Shown here: piece after piece, positions 35,630-45,901 of the stretch
How positions within the stretch are numbered: position 1 is the stretch's first letter
How the letters are laid out: every line of letters begins with the position of its first letter
Notes under the pieces: model-generated
Databases searched by the model: none
What the model saw: only the letters and a program-made list of their open reading frames with translations
What the model was told of the DNA's origin: nothing
Position numbers and translations under genes: made by a program
DNA from: Enterobacter sp. JBIWA008
GTDB taxonomy: Bacteria; Pseudomonadota; Gammaproteobacteria; Enterobacterales; Enterobacteriaceae
Direction of reading: 5' to 3'
DNA length: 64,000 nucleotides
Assembly (NCBI RefSeq): GCF_019968765.1
Contig: NZ_CP074150.1
Location: 30,232 to 94,231 of the forward strand

Positions 35630-36025
35630 ATGGGAAGAGTCGGCATCTACCTTAAAGATAAAATTGAACGTGAAGTTCGTGATATTGTTCAACAAGACCT
35701 GCAAAACGGCGCCAATGCTGGAGAAGCAAACATATCAGCCACCTGCAACGAATTAATCAGGCTTGGACTTCTTGTTTATAAGCGCGATGGTGAGGATGGT
35801 AACCAGTTTGATATTGAAGGATATCGCAGAGACCTCATAAGAAAAGCAGCCGGCTCACGTGAAGGCACAGTTCTCATTGCAACACTACTCGCTGAAATGT
35901 ATTTAAAAATGACAGGAAAAGACGGCGAGGGCAGCCTGGAAGATACGCTCGATATGATTATTAGCGGCATAAATACAGCCGAGAACGAAGCGGAAGCAAG
36001 GCACTTCATCAACGAAAAAGAATAA
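35630..36025 (+). CDS. traM: Relaxosome protein TraM
   Basis: 131 residues from MGRVGIYLKDKIER, the short ribbon-helix-helix start typical of TraM (MAKVNLYISN in F), with a C-terminal tetramerisation helix region. TraM binds oriT and contacts the coupling protein TraD. AGGTAAG precedes ATG 35630; longer in-frame starts upstream would run through the palindrome. Sequence identity to F TraM looks low, so its allele is different. traD is missing from the window. Confidence 0.85.
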   Translation: MGRVGIYLKDKIEREVRDIVQQDLQNGANAGEANISATCNELIRLGLLVYKRDGEDGNQFDIEGYRRDLIRKAAGSREGTVLIATLLAEMYLKMTGKDGEGSLEDTLDMIISGINTAENEAEARHFINEKE

Positions 36026-36057
36026 ATCTGCGAGCCGGACACTCCGGCTCGCATCGA

Positions 36058-36699
36058 TCACTGAGACGATTTTTCATCCCAGGGGAGGTCACTTTTTTCT
36101 ACCTCTCTTATTTTTTCCTTCAGGAAAACCTCAAACTCCATACAGAGAACTTTAAGTGCCTGAGCATCCTCGTTTTGGTCAAGCAACCTTTCCGTAAAAT
36201 AACCCAGCGTATTCATCAGGCGGGTGAGCATTTCGTCATTCAGACTACGGTTATGCACCTTCGCCATTGCCCTGATTTCATCAGCAAGATTCTCGGGAAT
36301 ACGCATGCTATATCCGGTTGTTTTCCCCGGAAGCAAAATCCGCTCACCCTCACGCCACATCCACAATTGTTCCTGCTTGAGTGGGGTTTTAACTTCAGCC
36401 ACAACCTCAGCGGATTCACTATCAAGTAATTTTCCAAGCCACTCCTCGAATCTTACCGCTAGCGCTATGAGCCGCTCACCCTCCGCAGTTTTAATGACTG
36501 GCTTACCCGGCTGATAATTTAGCGACAATAAAAGCCTGGCAATAATTTCCTCATTCACACTCCTGTTGCCAGCTCTGGCACATATTCTCAGCTCCATAAG
36601 CAAATTATCCGGAGCACGCAATCGCCACTCCACCGCTTCACCTGACTGGAACTTACGCGGACGGCCGCGACCATCCCACATTTTCTCTTTAACTTTCAT
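36058..36699 (-). CDS. Tandem Arc/MetJ-type DNA-binding protein in the traJ/traY position
   Basis: 213 residues on the minus strand. Two Arc-like ribbon-helix-helix units: WRLRAPDNLLMELRICARAG-NRSVNEEI (about 24-55) and YSMRIPENLADEIRAMAKVH-NRSLNDEM (about 130-160), each followed by a helical spacer. F TraY is also a tandem Arc-fold protein but is 131 residues and on the tra strand. This one is oppositely oriented and larger, lying where traJ and traY are expected. It probably regulates tra promoters or assists the relaxosome. Confidence 0.75.
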   Translation of the reverse strand: MKVKEKMWDGRGRPRKFQSGEAVEWRLRAPDNLLMELRICARAGNRSVNEEIIARLLLSLNYQPGKPVIKTAEGERLIALAVRFEEWLGKLLDSESAEVVAEVKTPLKQEQLWMWREGERILLPGKTTGYSMRIPENLADEIRAMAKVHNRSLNDEMLTRLMNTLGYFTERLLDQNEDAQALKVLCMEFEVFLKEKIREVEKSDLPWDEKSSQ

Positions 36700-36895
36700 A
36701 GCTATAGATCCCGGAGGCCATTTCCGAACTTTCTGGTCAACAAAGCCTACTCACTTACATATTCGGATAAATCTGAATGATTCCAAAAAGTGTGACATGC
36801 GTCACAGTTTTTTTTTTTTAGGGTCATGGAACAATTGCGCCCGCGTAAACAAGCACTTACGCGATTCACTTTTGTTTACTTCGGAGAAAACAAAC

Positions 36896-37249
36896 ATGTT
36901 AACCAAAGGCAGCGCCCTTAACGTCGGTAAGGGATGGGCGGTAGCGTCTTTATTCCGCAAAGCACGCGAAAATCGCAAAGCTAAATTTTACTTAAAGTCA
37001 GCAGGCGCTTTTTTAATTGCACTTATGGTCACTCACCCGGCATTCGCATCTGGTACTGACCTTCTTTCCTCACAAAACACCACGGTTAATTCAACCTTCG
37101 GTTCTGGTTCTTCACTGGTTAAATGGTTCTACATCGCCGAAATCATCATGGGCCTGTTTATTTACATTAAGGCCCGCTCACCACTGGTGTTCGTCGGTAT
37201 CGTTATGGCAATCATCTTTACCCGTGTCGCCTTCGGCATCGCGAGCTAA
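36896..37249 (+). CDS. traA: F-type pilin precursor TraA
   Basis: 117 residues from ATG 36896 (CGGAG 11 bases upstream). A leader of 51 residues ending HPAFA is followed by a 66-residue mature pilin with SGTDLLSSQNTTVNSTFG, SSLVKWFYIAEIIMGLF and a second hydrophobic helix, the F pilin plan (51 + 70 in F). Export, leader cleavage and acetylation would require traQ and traX, which are absent here. Confidence 0.92.
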   Translation: MLTKGSALNVGKGWAVASLFRKARENRKAKFYLKSAGAFLIALMVTHPAFASGTDLLSSQNTTVNSTFGSGSSLVKWFYIAEIIMGLFIYIKARSPLVFVGIVMAIIFTRVAFGIAS

Positions 37250-37555
37250 ATGATGAATGGGGAAGGAGATAAATATAACTTCCCGGAAACAATGAACCAG
37301 CAGGACCGTTATTTAGGCTTACCGATTGACGAGTTAATTGTTACCGCACCCCTATTAATTTTGGGGGTGCTTAACAACTTGTCACTTGAACTTGGTGTAA
37401 TCGCGGGAATCCTCTGGTTTATCGTCAGATATCTGAAAAAAGGGCAGGGGTCATACTGGTTGCTTAATTTCTGTTACTGGCACCTGCCATCACTTTTATT
37501 CAAAGTAACCTTTCGCCAGATACCTGATTCAAGTTTCCGGCACTGGAGGGCATAG
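37250..37555 (+). CDS. traL: Pilus assembly protein TraL
   Basis: 101 residues (or 100 from the next ATG). RYLGLPIDELIV and the C-terminal QGSYWLLNFCYWHLPSLLFK match TraL of F; one or two membrane helices. Starts directly at the traA stop. Confidence 0.9.
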   Translation: MMNGEGDKYNFPETMNQQDRYLGLPIDELIVTAPLLILGVLNNLSLELGVIAGILWFIVRYLKKGQGSYWLLNFCYWHLPSLLFKVTFRQIPDSSFRHWRA

Positions 37556-37561
37556 TTTTTC

Positions 37562-38143
37562 ATGAAACTGAATATTAAAGGAGAGCGCGATAAACAACTC
37601 CGCTATGCGTTTATTGGTCTTTCAGCTTTAACTTTACTCATGGGCGCAGGGAATGTACTGACAGGGTCACTGGCATGGTATTTCGCCACAACCCAGAAAA
37701 CCATCACCACGCCGTTAACGTTTAACCGCCCATTTGCATCAGATTCTAAAAGTGTCGATGCGACCGGTCTGACACAGTTCGCCGCTTCCTTTATTTACTG
37801 GCGACTCAACGTTACCCCGGAAAACATCGAACATAACCAGAAAATGATTCTTGGATTTGTCCCATCCGCCGAACGGGACGTACTCAAGAAAGCCCTGGAC
37901 ATAGAAACTGAGCGCATCCAGAAAGCGGGCATCACCACCCAGTTCGACACGAAAGAAATTCGCGTCATGGATGATGGCTCCGTGCAGTACAGCGGGGTAC
38001 TGAAATCCTCCACCACAAACGGCGCAATCATCACGCCACTGAAAGACCAGGAAAAAACCTACCGACTGAAACTGAGTTATGACAACGGTGTGATTAACCT
38101 CCACAGCTTTGAAGAACTCAAGCCGGTATCTTCCACTAACTGA
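37562..38143 (+). CDS. traE: Type IV secretion protein TraE
   Basis: 193 residues (F TraE 188). An N-terminal membrane anchor (about 15-40) is followed by a VirB8-like periplasmic domain (FAASFIYWRLNVTPENIEHNQ). It is an inner-membrane component of the transfer channel. Intact; 6 bp after traL. Confidence 0.92.
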   Translation: MKLNIKGERDKQLRYAFIGLSALTLLMGAGNVLTGSLAWYFATTQKTITTPLTFNRPFASDSKSVDATGLTQFAASFIYWRLNVTPENIEHNQKMILGFVPSAERDVLKKALDIETERIQKAGITTQFDTKEIRVMDDGSVQYSGVLKSSTTNGAIITPLKDQEKTYRLKLSYDNGVINLHSFEELKPVSSTN

Positions 38144-38154
38144 CAGGACTGCCC

Positions 38155-38895
38155 ATGAAATTTCGCATTTCACCGGCAGCTGCTGCTGTGTTTCTGGCAG
38201 CGGGATTATTTACCAGCGGCCTCCGGGCCGCTTCCGCACCCGCAGCCATTCCGTTTGAGAACGACGCCGCCTTTAACGTCACCCTCAGCAACACCAACCC
38301 GAGCAAGGTTGTTGTAGACGGAGAACTCATTACCAGCATCAGCGGACCAACCGGTGCGTATGACCAGAGCCAGACCGAGGACGGAGCGCTTATCCTGTCT
38401 CCGCTTGTCGGCCAGAACTTCACCCTGTTTATCCAGACTGACCACGGTTCATCGCTGAGCCTGAACGTCAGGCCGCAGCCGGGTAACGGCAAAACACTGC
38501 GCTTCACCCCGATGTCACCACCACTTCGCAAGAACGATGATGCGAAGGCATGGGAAGAAGGGCAGACCTATGAAAAAACGCTGGTTGCGCTATCCCGCGC
38601 CGTAGTCAATGGTCAGGTGCCGGACGACTACCGGGAATACCCGGTCAGCCGCATGCCGGCTTACACACCCGCCAGTGATGTACGCCTGACGCCTGAACGC
38701 CAGTTTGTGGGCAACCACCTGCGGGTTGTTCGCTTCCGGATGAGCAACCCGGGCAGCATCACCCGCAGCCTCCGCGAGCGCGATTTCTGGCGCAAGGGCG
38801 TCCGGGCCGTAATGCTGTCGCAGAATCAGCTCTACGCTGGCGGCGAAGGCTATGCCTGGATTGTGTTTTCAGATGACGGAGACGCCCGCCCATGA
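38155..38895 (+). CDS. traK: Outer-membrane core protein TraK
   Basis: 246 residues (F 242). Signal peptide about 1-24, then a VirB9-like secretin-associated domain. TraK links TraV and TraB in the outer-membrane ring. ATGA overlap with traB. Intact. Confidence 0.92.
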   Translation: MKFRISPAAAAVFLAAGLFTSGLRAASAPAAIPFENDAAFNVTLSNTNPSKVVVDGELITSISGPTGAYDQSQTEDGALILSPLVGQNFTLFIQTDHGSSLSLNVRPQPGNGKTLRFTPMSPPLRKNDDAKAWEEGQTYEKTLVALSRAVVNGQVPDDYREYPVSRMPAYTPASDVRLTPERQFVGNHLRVVRFRMSNPGSITRSLRERDFWRKGVRAVMLSQNQLYAGGEGYAWIVFSDDGDARP

Positions 38896-39791
38896 CCATA
38901 AGCCTGAATGAAAACCTGAAAACCCGCCGCAAGCAGCTGGCCATCCTGGCCGCCGTCATCATTGGCGGCGCAGCTGCAGCAGGCGGCGTAATGTGGTACG
39001 GGCAATACCAGCAAAAACAAAAGCAACCCGCACCGGTTGCAACACCAAACCTGACCGGCGTTGTGACCGCGACGTTTAACGAGCAGGTCAACGATGCCGC
39101 GCTGACACAGCAGCAGGCAAAGACCTCCGCTCTTGAGCAAAACCTTGCCACGCTTGCCCAGCAGTTTGCGCAGAACAAGCTCACAACCGACCAGAAGCTC
39201 GCCGAGAAGGACGCTGAAATTCAGCGCCTGAATGACCAGCTTACGAAAGCCCCCGGCAGCAACCAGACCACTGGCCAGCAGACACCACCTGCAGGTACGA
39301 ACGGAACACCACTCCCAGGTCCCGTTGCTGCCGGCCAGGCCCGACCACCCGAATACTATGTGACCCCCGCAGGTGCACCGGCCGCCACTGGTGTGAATAT
39401 GGGGCAGGGCGCAGCGTTCTATCCGGGCGGCTCTGGCCAGCGCATGACAGGCGGTCTCTCGACAACAAAGTTCAGCTACGACAGCCTGAAGAAAAGGCCA
39501 ACCAAACTCCCCTGGATTCCATCCGGCTCATTCTCTGATGCTGTTCTGATTGAAGGTGCCGACGCGAACGCCAGCGTCACCGGCCAGCAGAATACCAGCC
39601 CTGTTACCATTCGCCTGCAGGGCAACATTCAGATGCCCAACAACAAGGAGTTCAACGCTGACGGCTGCTTTATTGTGGGTGAGATGTGGGGCGATACCAG
39701 GAGCTGCAGGACCCTGGCAGCGCTTATCTCTGGCAGCTTCGCTGCATCGGTAACTGCCGTATCTGGCAGGATGAAAGCCACTCTCCGGTGA
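38892..39791 (+). pseudogene. traB: traB, truncated by a deletion
   Basis: The first about 267 residues match TraB: anchor helix (18-35), coiled coil with Gln-rich repeats (75-125), and SFSDAVLIEGADANASVTGQQ of the VirB10-like domain. After MWGD (about 39694) the match ends and the frame runs 32 unrelated codons to a stop. F TraB has 475 residues, so about 200 residues with the channel-forming part are missing. The following sequence in another frame is the tail of a different gene. Confidence 0.88.
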
Positions 39792-39895
39792 CCCAACTCC
39801 TGAACCCCCGCCAGATTCAGTGGATTCAGAAACAGGCACGGGATAAGACCGTCATAACCGTTAACGGGCTGGCAGCCCTTAAGGAGCTGCAATGA
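39695..39895 (+). pseudogene. 3' remnant of a gene after traB (traP-like position)
   Basis: From the traB breakpoint, a second frame reads DPGSAYLWQLRCIGNCRIWQ ... VTVNGLAALKELQ type sequence and ends in a TGA overlapping the ATG of the next gene. Normal operon spacing at its end shows it is the genuine tail of a tra gene. Position suggests traP, but sequence recognition is weak. Confidence 0.55.
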
Positions 39896-40620
39896 ACATA
39901 ATGTCCAGACGCCTTATGGCAGCAGGCCTGACCGCAGGGCTACTGCTCAGCACCTTAACTGCGCATGCCGGTAAAAGCCCGGGTTCTGGCTCAAGGTCTT
40001 TCAGCTCGTCCTCAACCAAAGGCTCTGCTGTACGAAGTTCCCCGCGACCGTCGACGTCAGGACCGGTCACGTATAAAAGCGCTGTACCCGTGACGCCGGT
40101 CAACCGCTTCAACTCGCGGACACCTGAAAAAACCGGCAGCTACCGTTCTGTTTTGTCTCAATCGCAAACCCTTCCTTCAGAAAAGCTGCAGACAGTTATT
40201 CGGGAGAAAGAACGAAGCGGACCGGGCTGGATGGGAACCGCGGTGCTGGTCTGGTTATTGAGTCAGCACGACCTTTCCTCCTCTGATAAGGAGTGGGTAA
40301 ATCAACAAATTGCGCAGGCGAAAAAAGAGAACCAGCAGATTCCGCCACCGCCTCCAGAACTGTCAGATGTGGCATTCAACTGGAGCTATCCATCTGCGTT
40401 TAAACCAGGGGAAAAAGCGCTGATCGCCGTTAGTGCAACACAGGGCATTGCCGGTAAATCAGTCCCTGTTACCTGTGTAATGAAAGGCTCTTACGGCGTT
40501 AAGGACGGTGAAATCACCCGGATGGAATGGACGCCCGATAAGGCCATGACAGCCGTGATGCGCTGTGAGGCCGGCGGGTTGAGTGACTTACGTATCTTTA
40601 GCGCAGGAGATATGAAATGA
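39892..40620 (+). CDS. Exported hypothetical protein of the tra operon
   Basis: 242 residues with signal peptide (MNIMSRRLMAAGLTAGLLLS, cleavage near AHA). Serine-rich low-complexity segment (SGSRSFSSSSTKGSAVRSSP), then a possible membrane helix (WMGTAVLVWLLSQ, about 113-125), a PPPPP spacer and a C-terminal beta-domain. Not one of the classical F Tra proteins that I recognise; specific to some IncF lineages. Overlaps the preceding remnant by four bases. Confidence 0.75.
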   Translation: MNIMSRRLMAAGLTAGLLLSTLTAHAGKSPGSGSRSFSSSSTKGSAVRSSPRPSTSGPVTYKSAVPVTPVNRFNSRTPEKTGSYRSVLSQSQTLPSEKLQTVIREKERSGPGWMGTAVLVWLLSQHDLSSSDKEWVNQQIAQAKKENQQIPPPPPELSDVAFNWSYPSAFKPGEKALIAVSATQGIAGKSVPVTCVMKGSYGVKDGEITRMEWTPDKAMTAVMRCEAGGLSDLRIFSAGDMK

Positions 40621-40727
40621 CAGCGACTGCCAGAAAATTTTCACTGTGATTCAGAGCAACTGCAAATAATCGAAACTGAGTATTACCCCTCCCTTAATAC
40701 CCCTTAAATTAAAACCGGAGTTACCCC

Positions 40728-41282
40728 ATGAAAAATCTACTGGGTGCTGCACTGCTGTGCAGCGCACTGACCGGCTGCGCCGGTCTCAATTCTGATTTCG
40801 ACTGCAACAAGACCGCGACCGACCAGTGCCTGACTACCGGTGAGGCCAACAAGCTGGCCGCTCAGGGTAAAAGTCTGGATGACCTGACGGCAGAGAAAAC
40901 CGCAAAAAAGCCTGCGGGTGAAACCCTGCCGGCACTGCGCAATTCAGCACCGGTCGTGAATCCCTTCCGTCCTGTCTCCGCCGCAGCAACCGGAACCAGC
41001 GCCGCTAAGCCTGCTGCATCGCGCCCTCTGACCACTGCGCCGGCGAAATCGTCTGGCTCGCTGGTCATGCCGCTGGCCACATCCAGTCATGCGACCCCTG
41101 TGCCGGTTAACACTGCAGGCCGCGTTCCGGTTCAGCGTATTCCTGACGCCACGCAGCGCCTGTGGATTGCACCCTGGGTGGACACGGACGACAACTTTCA
41201 TCAGCCGGCTGTGGTCGAGTTCGTGAAAAACAAATCCCACTGGGATGAGAGCTACCGCATCATCGGGGAGGGCGGGGAATGA
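40728..41282 (+). CDS. traV: Outer-membrane lipoprotein TraV
   Basis: 184 residues. Lipobox LTGC at 15-18 after a short signal, then the cysteine pattern DFDCNKTATDQCLT of TraV. The C-terminal RLWIAPWVDTDDNFHQPAVV also matches. It anchors the TraK-TraB complex in the outer membrane. Intact; the following gene overlaps by four bases. Confidence 0.92.
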   Translation: MKNLLGAALLCSALTGCAGLNSDFDCNKTATDQCLTTGEANKLAAQGKSLDDLTAEKTAKKPAGETLPALRNSAPVVNPFRPVSAAATGTSAAKPAASRPLTTAPAKSSGSLVMPLATSSHATPVPVNTAGRVPVQRIPDATQRLWIAPWVDTDDNFHQPAVVEFVKNKSHWDESYRIIGEGGE

Positions 41283-41527
41283 GCAGCCACCACGTTTCCG
41301 GCAAGAACGGCGTCGATCATCTGGTGAAATCATTCATCCATACACGTAAAGGAACGGCGCAAATCACCGCCACACAGTCAATCGATACCGACGATGAAAC
41401 GCTGGCCGTTCTGAGCGTGAGCTGTGACTGGCAGATTAAGACCGCCGGTGATACACCGCACACCGGCCAGATGAACGAAGAGAAGCTGCGTCGCCTGGAG
41501 TTGATCCGGGCCGCTGCGGAGGGCTGA
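41279..41527 (+). CDS. Small tra-operon hypothetical protein (traR position)
   Basis: 82 residues overlapping traV by ATGA. It lies where F has traR, but it lacks the DksA-type four-cysteine zinc finger, so it is not TraR. No family recognised. Confidence 0.7.
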   Translation: MSSHHVSGKNGVDHLVKSFIHTRKGTAQITATQSIDTDDETLAVLSVSCDWQIKTAGDTPHTGQMNEEKLRRLELIRAAAEG

Positions 41528-41529
41528 AA

Positions 41530-41878
41530 ATGAGTTTTGTCGACAGCCTGATGGATATGCTGAAAAACGGGAAAGAGGAAGACGGGGCAGCAATGGCCCG
41601 CAACAACCTTTCCCAGACCTGGGACTACCCGTCCCTGGTCGCTGCGCTGCCGTACCGGTATTACGACGACAAGAATGAAATTTTCGTCAACGCCGGCTCT
41701 GCGGGCTTCATTATGGAGGCCGCCCCGCTTCCTGGTGCGAACGAGCAGGTGATGGCCGCGCTCGATGACATGCTGCGTAAGAAGCTTCCCCGCCAGACCC
41801 CTGTGACCGTCATTATGCTGGCCAGCAAGTGTGTCGGGGAACGTATCGATCGCGGCGTGAGTAACGACATGTGGAAAG
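41530..41878 (+). pseudogene. traC: traC 5' fragment (fused to traI by deletion)
   Basis: About 116 residues matching the TraC N-terminus: SQTWDYPSLVAALPYRYYDD, GSAGFIMEAAPLPGANEQV and DDMLRKKLPRQTPV. TraC is the VirB4-like ATPase of 875 residues. The match ends at a run of six G (41875-41880), where traI sequence begins in a different frame. No Walker motif is left. Confidence 0.92.
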
Positions 41879-44800
41879 GGGGGATGTCCGGCTGGCCATC
41901 TCGCAGCTCAGCGACAGTAAAACGCGCTTCACCTTTGGCGAGCTGATGATGACCACCGCTGAGCTGAGTGAACGGCTGCCGGAGATTAAGGATATTCGTG
42001 TGGCCATCGATGCGGCGCTGAAGGACGGCATGATTGTGCCGCTGGACAGTGAGAAAGGGGTTTTCACCTCCCGTATTCACCTGCTGGATGAACTCTCGAT
42101 CCAGGCGCTGAGTCAGGAGCATCTCAAATCCACAAAAGTCGTCAGTTTCACTCGCCCGGAGCAGTACGCGCCGGCGGCGCTTGAAGTTGTGGAGAAGGAC
42201 GCCCTGGTTCTGATGAATGCCCCGTCAGGCGTGGCGGGCATCCGTGACCTGACCACGCAGCTGGCCGGTATTGCCGGCGCGAACGGTCGTGACGTGCAGG
42301 TGCTGGCCAGCTCTGCCGAGCGCGCCATTTCGCTGGCGAAATCCGACGATTTGCGGGAACGGATTATCAGCCGGCAGCATGTTCTGAGCGGTGATTTCCA
42401 CCTGAAACCCCAGAGCACGCTGATTATCGAAGGGGCAGAGCGTCTGGGATTAAAGGAGACGCTGGTTCTGCTGGGCGAAGCGCGCGCGCAGGACGCACAG
42501 CTGGTCTTTCTCGACAGTGCCGGACGGCAGGCGAACGGTAACGCCATGTCCGTTCTGGAGTCCGCGGGGGTTGCTCGCACCCGCCGCACGGAGCCTGCGC
42601 CCGGGCTTGAGGCCGAAGTGGTCAGTATTCCGAACAAACGCGACCGTTACGAGGCGCTGGCCAACCGGTTTGCAGAGCTGAGCGGAGGAACTGATAACGT
42701 CACCGCCGTCGTGGTCGGCAAACGTGAACAGGCGCAGCTGACGGGCCTGGTACGTGAGGCGCTGCAGAACGCAGGGCAGCTGGGGCGTGACGGCGTGGAG
42801 ATAGAGGCCCGGCAGCCGGTGTGGCTCGACAGCAAAACGCGCCGCATGCCAGGTTCGTACCGTCCCGGCATGGTGCTTGAAGATCGCACGGACGCAAAAG
42901 AGCGTAAGTCCTATGTAATTGACCGGGTGCATGAGGACACGCGAGTCCTCTCGCTCATCGACGGGGATGGCGTGCTGACCCGGATGAACATCGGTGATAT
43001 CAGCGCTGACTGGCGTCTCTTCAGCCGTGAAACCCTCAGCGTGGCCACCGGCGAAAAACTGCTGTCCGTGGCGGGCGACCGCGAGCACAGCCTGAAGGCC
43101 AAAGATCGTCTTGAGGTGACCGGGATAAGTGAAAAGGGGATTGAGGTTAAACGGGGGGAAGACACACTGACGCTGCCAAAAGACCAGCCGCTCTATCTGT
43201 CACATGCTTACGTGACAGCGCCGGGCGGACGGGATAACGACGCCGGCGTGGTGCTGGCCGCGCTCAACAGCCGCGACATATCGACCCAGACCATGAACTC
43301 GCTGGCACAGAGTGGCCACCGGGCGGAAGTGTTCACCGCCGAAGTGCAGGACCGGGCTGAAGCCCGGCTGCAGCGCATGAAGACCAATGCCTCTCCCGTG
43401 CAGCTGGTCAGAAACCTGAGCGGTCACCAGGACGTCAGTCAGGCGGTTGATTCACTGCATCACAGCGTCCGGACGGATGCGGGTCTGGCCGTGTGGCGTG
43501 CCATTAACGACCAGCGCACCGTGGTGATCAGCGAGCTTAAGCTGGCGACGGAAGCGCAGAAATATCATCCCGACCTCGAAGCCATCGGGAATGAAATTGG
43601 CGCGATGATTAAAAATGGCGAGCTGTTGTCCGTATCCGCAGGGGGAGAGCCGGTACTGGTGTCCCGGTCCACCTGGGAGATGGAGAAAGCCATTCTGCGC
43701 GTGGTGGAGGAAGGGAAAGGTACGCAGCAGCCGTTGCTGGAACAGGTACCGGAGGCCGTGCTGAACGGACTCACCGATGGCCAGAAAAAGTCGACCACCC
43801 TGGTGCTGGGTACCACGGATCAGTTTATCGGGATTCAGGGCTATGCCGGCGTGGGGAAAACCACGCAGCTGAAGGCGGTGATATCTGCACTGGAGACCCT
43901 ACCGGCGGACGTTCGTCCGGTGATGACGGGGCTTGCTCCTACGCACCAGGCGGTGAAAGAAATGAGCGACGTCGGTGTACGGGCGCAGACCATCAAATCC
44001 TTTGTCGTTGAGCATGACCAGGCGACGGCCGCAGGCGGGAAACCTGACTATAAAGGACAGGTGTTTCTTATCGATGAATCATCAATGGCAGGCAACCAGG
44101 ATACGGCGGCATTGTTCCAGGCCATTGCCAGCGGCGGCGGACGTGCAGTCTCGATGGGGGATATCGACCAGTTTGAAGCGGTCGACGTGGGCGCGCCGTT
44201 TAAGCTGATGCAGGAGCGAAGCCCGATGGATGTGGCCATCATGAAGGAAATCGTCCGTCAGAAAGACATGCAGTTGCGCGGCGCCGTTCACGACATCATC
44301 GATAACCGGATCGATGCGGCCCTGCAGCGCATTGAAACCCAGCCGGCTGACCGTGTGGCGCGTAGCGCTTCAGCCGCGCTCCCGGAAAGTGCGATTCAGG
44401 AAACGGAGACGCCTGTTAACGACATCGTGGCGGACTGGAAGGACCGGACGCCGGAGGCGCGGTCCCGTACGCTCATCATTGCGCAGCTGAACGCCGACCG
44501 TAAAGCGATAAATGCCGGCATTCATGCCGCGCTTGCAGCGCGGGGAGAACTGGGGGAGAAGGCCATTAAGGTGCCTGTGCTCGATAAAATCACCCATACG
44601 CGCCATGAGTTCAACAAAACAGAGGCCTGGGAAGTAGGGATGGTGGTTAAACGCGGTGACCGCTACCAGGATGTGGTGGCTGTTGACCGTAACGGCAGAA
44701 CGGTGACGGTACGTGATGAGGAAGGGAAGATTGCTCTGATTTCACCGAAGGAGCTGATCACCGGTGACGTGCAGCTGTTTCGCCGCAGCGAGATGGAAGT

Positions 44801-45047
44801 CCGTTCCGGCGATCTGCTTAAGTTCACGGCGACCGATCGCGAACAGGGGCAGATGGCCAACCAGCGCTATACGGTGGAGTCGGTCAGCGAGGAGGGGAAT
44901 ATCCGTCTGAAAGGGGAGAACGGTCGCGTCACCATCAATCCGGAGAAGGTCCGGGCGCAGCAGCATATCGACTACGGCTGGGCCGTCACCGGCTACGGCG
45001 CACAGGGGGCCAGCAGTGATTATGTCATTGCGCTTGCCGGAGCGTGA
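41871..45047 (+). pseudogene. traI: traI central fragment (helicase without relaxase)
   Basis: 1058 codons corresponding to about residues 470-1470 of F TraI (1756). It includes an inactive RecD-like domain and the active helicase with Walker A GYAGVGKTT, Walker B FLIDESSM and IMKEIVRQ. The relaxase domain (residues 1-330) is absent, and the frame stops after QGASSDYVIAL, before helicase motif VI. In the +1 frame a short tail (EREEQTLTRTIQKER, ending at 45088) resembles a TraI C-terminus, so the second loss may be internal to traI. The first in-frame start is a GTG at 41871 inside traC. Confidence 0.93.
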
Positions 45048-45115
45048 AGAACAGACCCTCACTCGAACCATTCAGAAAGAACGTTAATCCCCCTTTTAAT
45101 CATGAGAATCAGGCT

Positions 45116-45901
45116 ATGAAAGCAAACAAATTAGCAGCATTAATAGTTACAACATACATTGGCTTTATTTCAATGGCACACGCTTCGGCCCCTCAGCCCT
45201 TATTCAGCCCGGAGCAGGAGGCACGTATCGGCGAAATCGCTGCTGACTACCTGGTGTCGCACCCGGAGATACTGGTGACGGTCAGTCGTAAGCTGCAGGA
45301 ACAGCAGGAGACACGTAAGCAGAAGATGTTTGCACTCAGCGTGATGGAGAATCAGGCGAACCTTCTGCATGATCCGGACACCCCGGCTTACGGGCCTGAT
45401 AATGCAAAGGTCGCGGTGATTGAATTCTTTGATTACCAGTGCGTGTTCTGCAGCCGCTTCGCGCCGGAGCTGGAGAAGGTCATGAAAGCGCAGCCTGACG
45501 TCCGCTACCTCTTTAAGGAGTGGCCAATATTTGGTGGACGCTGGGAAGCTTCACTTCAGGCTGCGCAGCAGGGGCTGACGGTCTGGCAAAAGAAAGGGCC
45601 GCAGGCCTATGTCACCTATCACAATGCCATCTACGCCACCGGCCATAATGAAGGCAAACTGACGGCGGAGGATATTCACGGAGCAGCGTCAAAGGCGGGA
45701 CTGACCACCCCAGCTCCTGGCGACCATACCGCATCCCTTGAGAAAAACAGTAACCTGGCTGAGGCGCTGGGACTCACCGGAACGCCGGGGATCATCGTCA
45801 TGCCCGTTAGCGGAGCGACTCCTGACACCATCACGGTTTTCCCGGAAGCTGTAACCGCTGTAAGACTCCAGGCTGCAATCCAGAAAGCCACGGCCAGATA
45901 G
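45116..45901 (+). CDS. Periplasmic DsbA-family thiol oxidoreductase
   Basis: 261 residues from ATG 45116; the longer frame starts inside the traI remnant. Signal peptide about 1-24 (ending AHASA). N-terminal helical segment as in ScsC/Com1-type proteins (residues 25-85), then a thioredoxin fold with CVFC in FDYQCVFCSRFAPE and cis-Pro in TGTPGIIV. It likely makes or isomerises disulfides in exported Tra proteins. It follows traI, where F has traX; no traX or finO is present. Confidence 0.88.
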   Translation: MKANKLAALIVTTYIGFISMAHASAPQPLFSPEQEARIGEIAADYLVSHPEILVTVSRKLQEQQETRKQKMFALSVMENQANLLHDPDTPAYGPDNAKVAVIEFFDYQCVFCSRFAPELEKVMKAQPDVRYLFKEWPIFGGRWEASLQAAQQGLTVWQKKGPQAYVTYHNAIYATGHNEGKLTAEDIHGAASKAGLTTPAPGDHTASLEKNSNLAEALGLTGTPGIIVMPVSGATPDTITVFPEAVTAVRLQAAIQKATAR

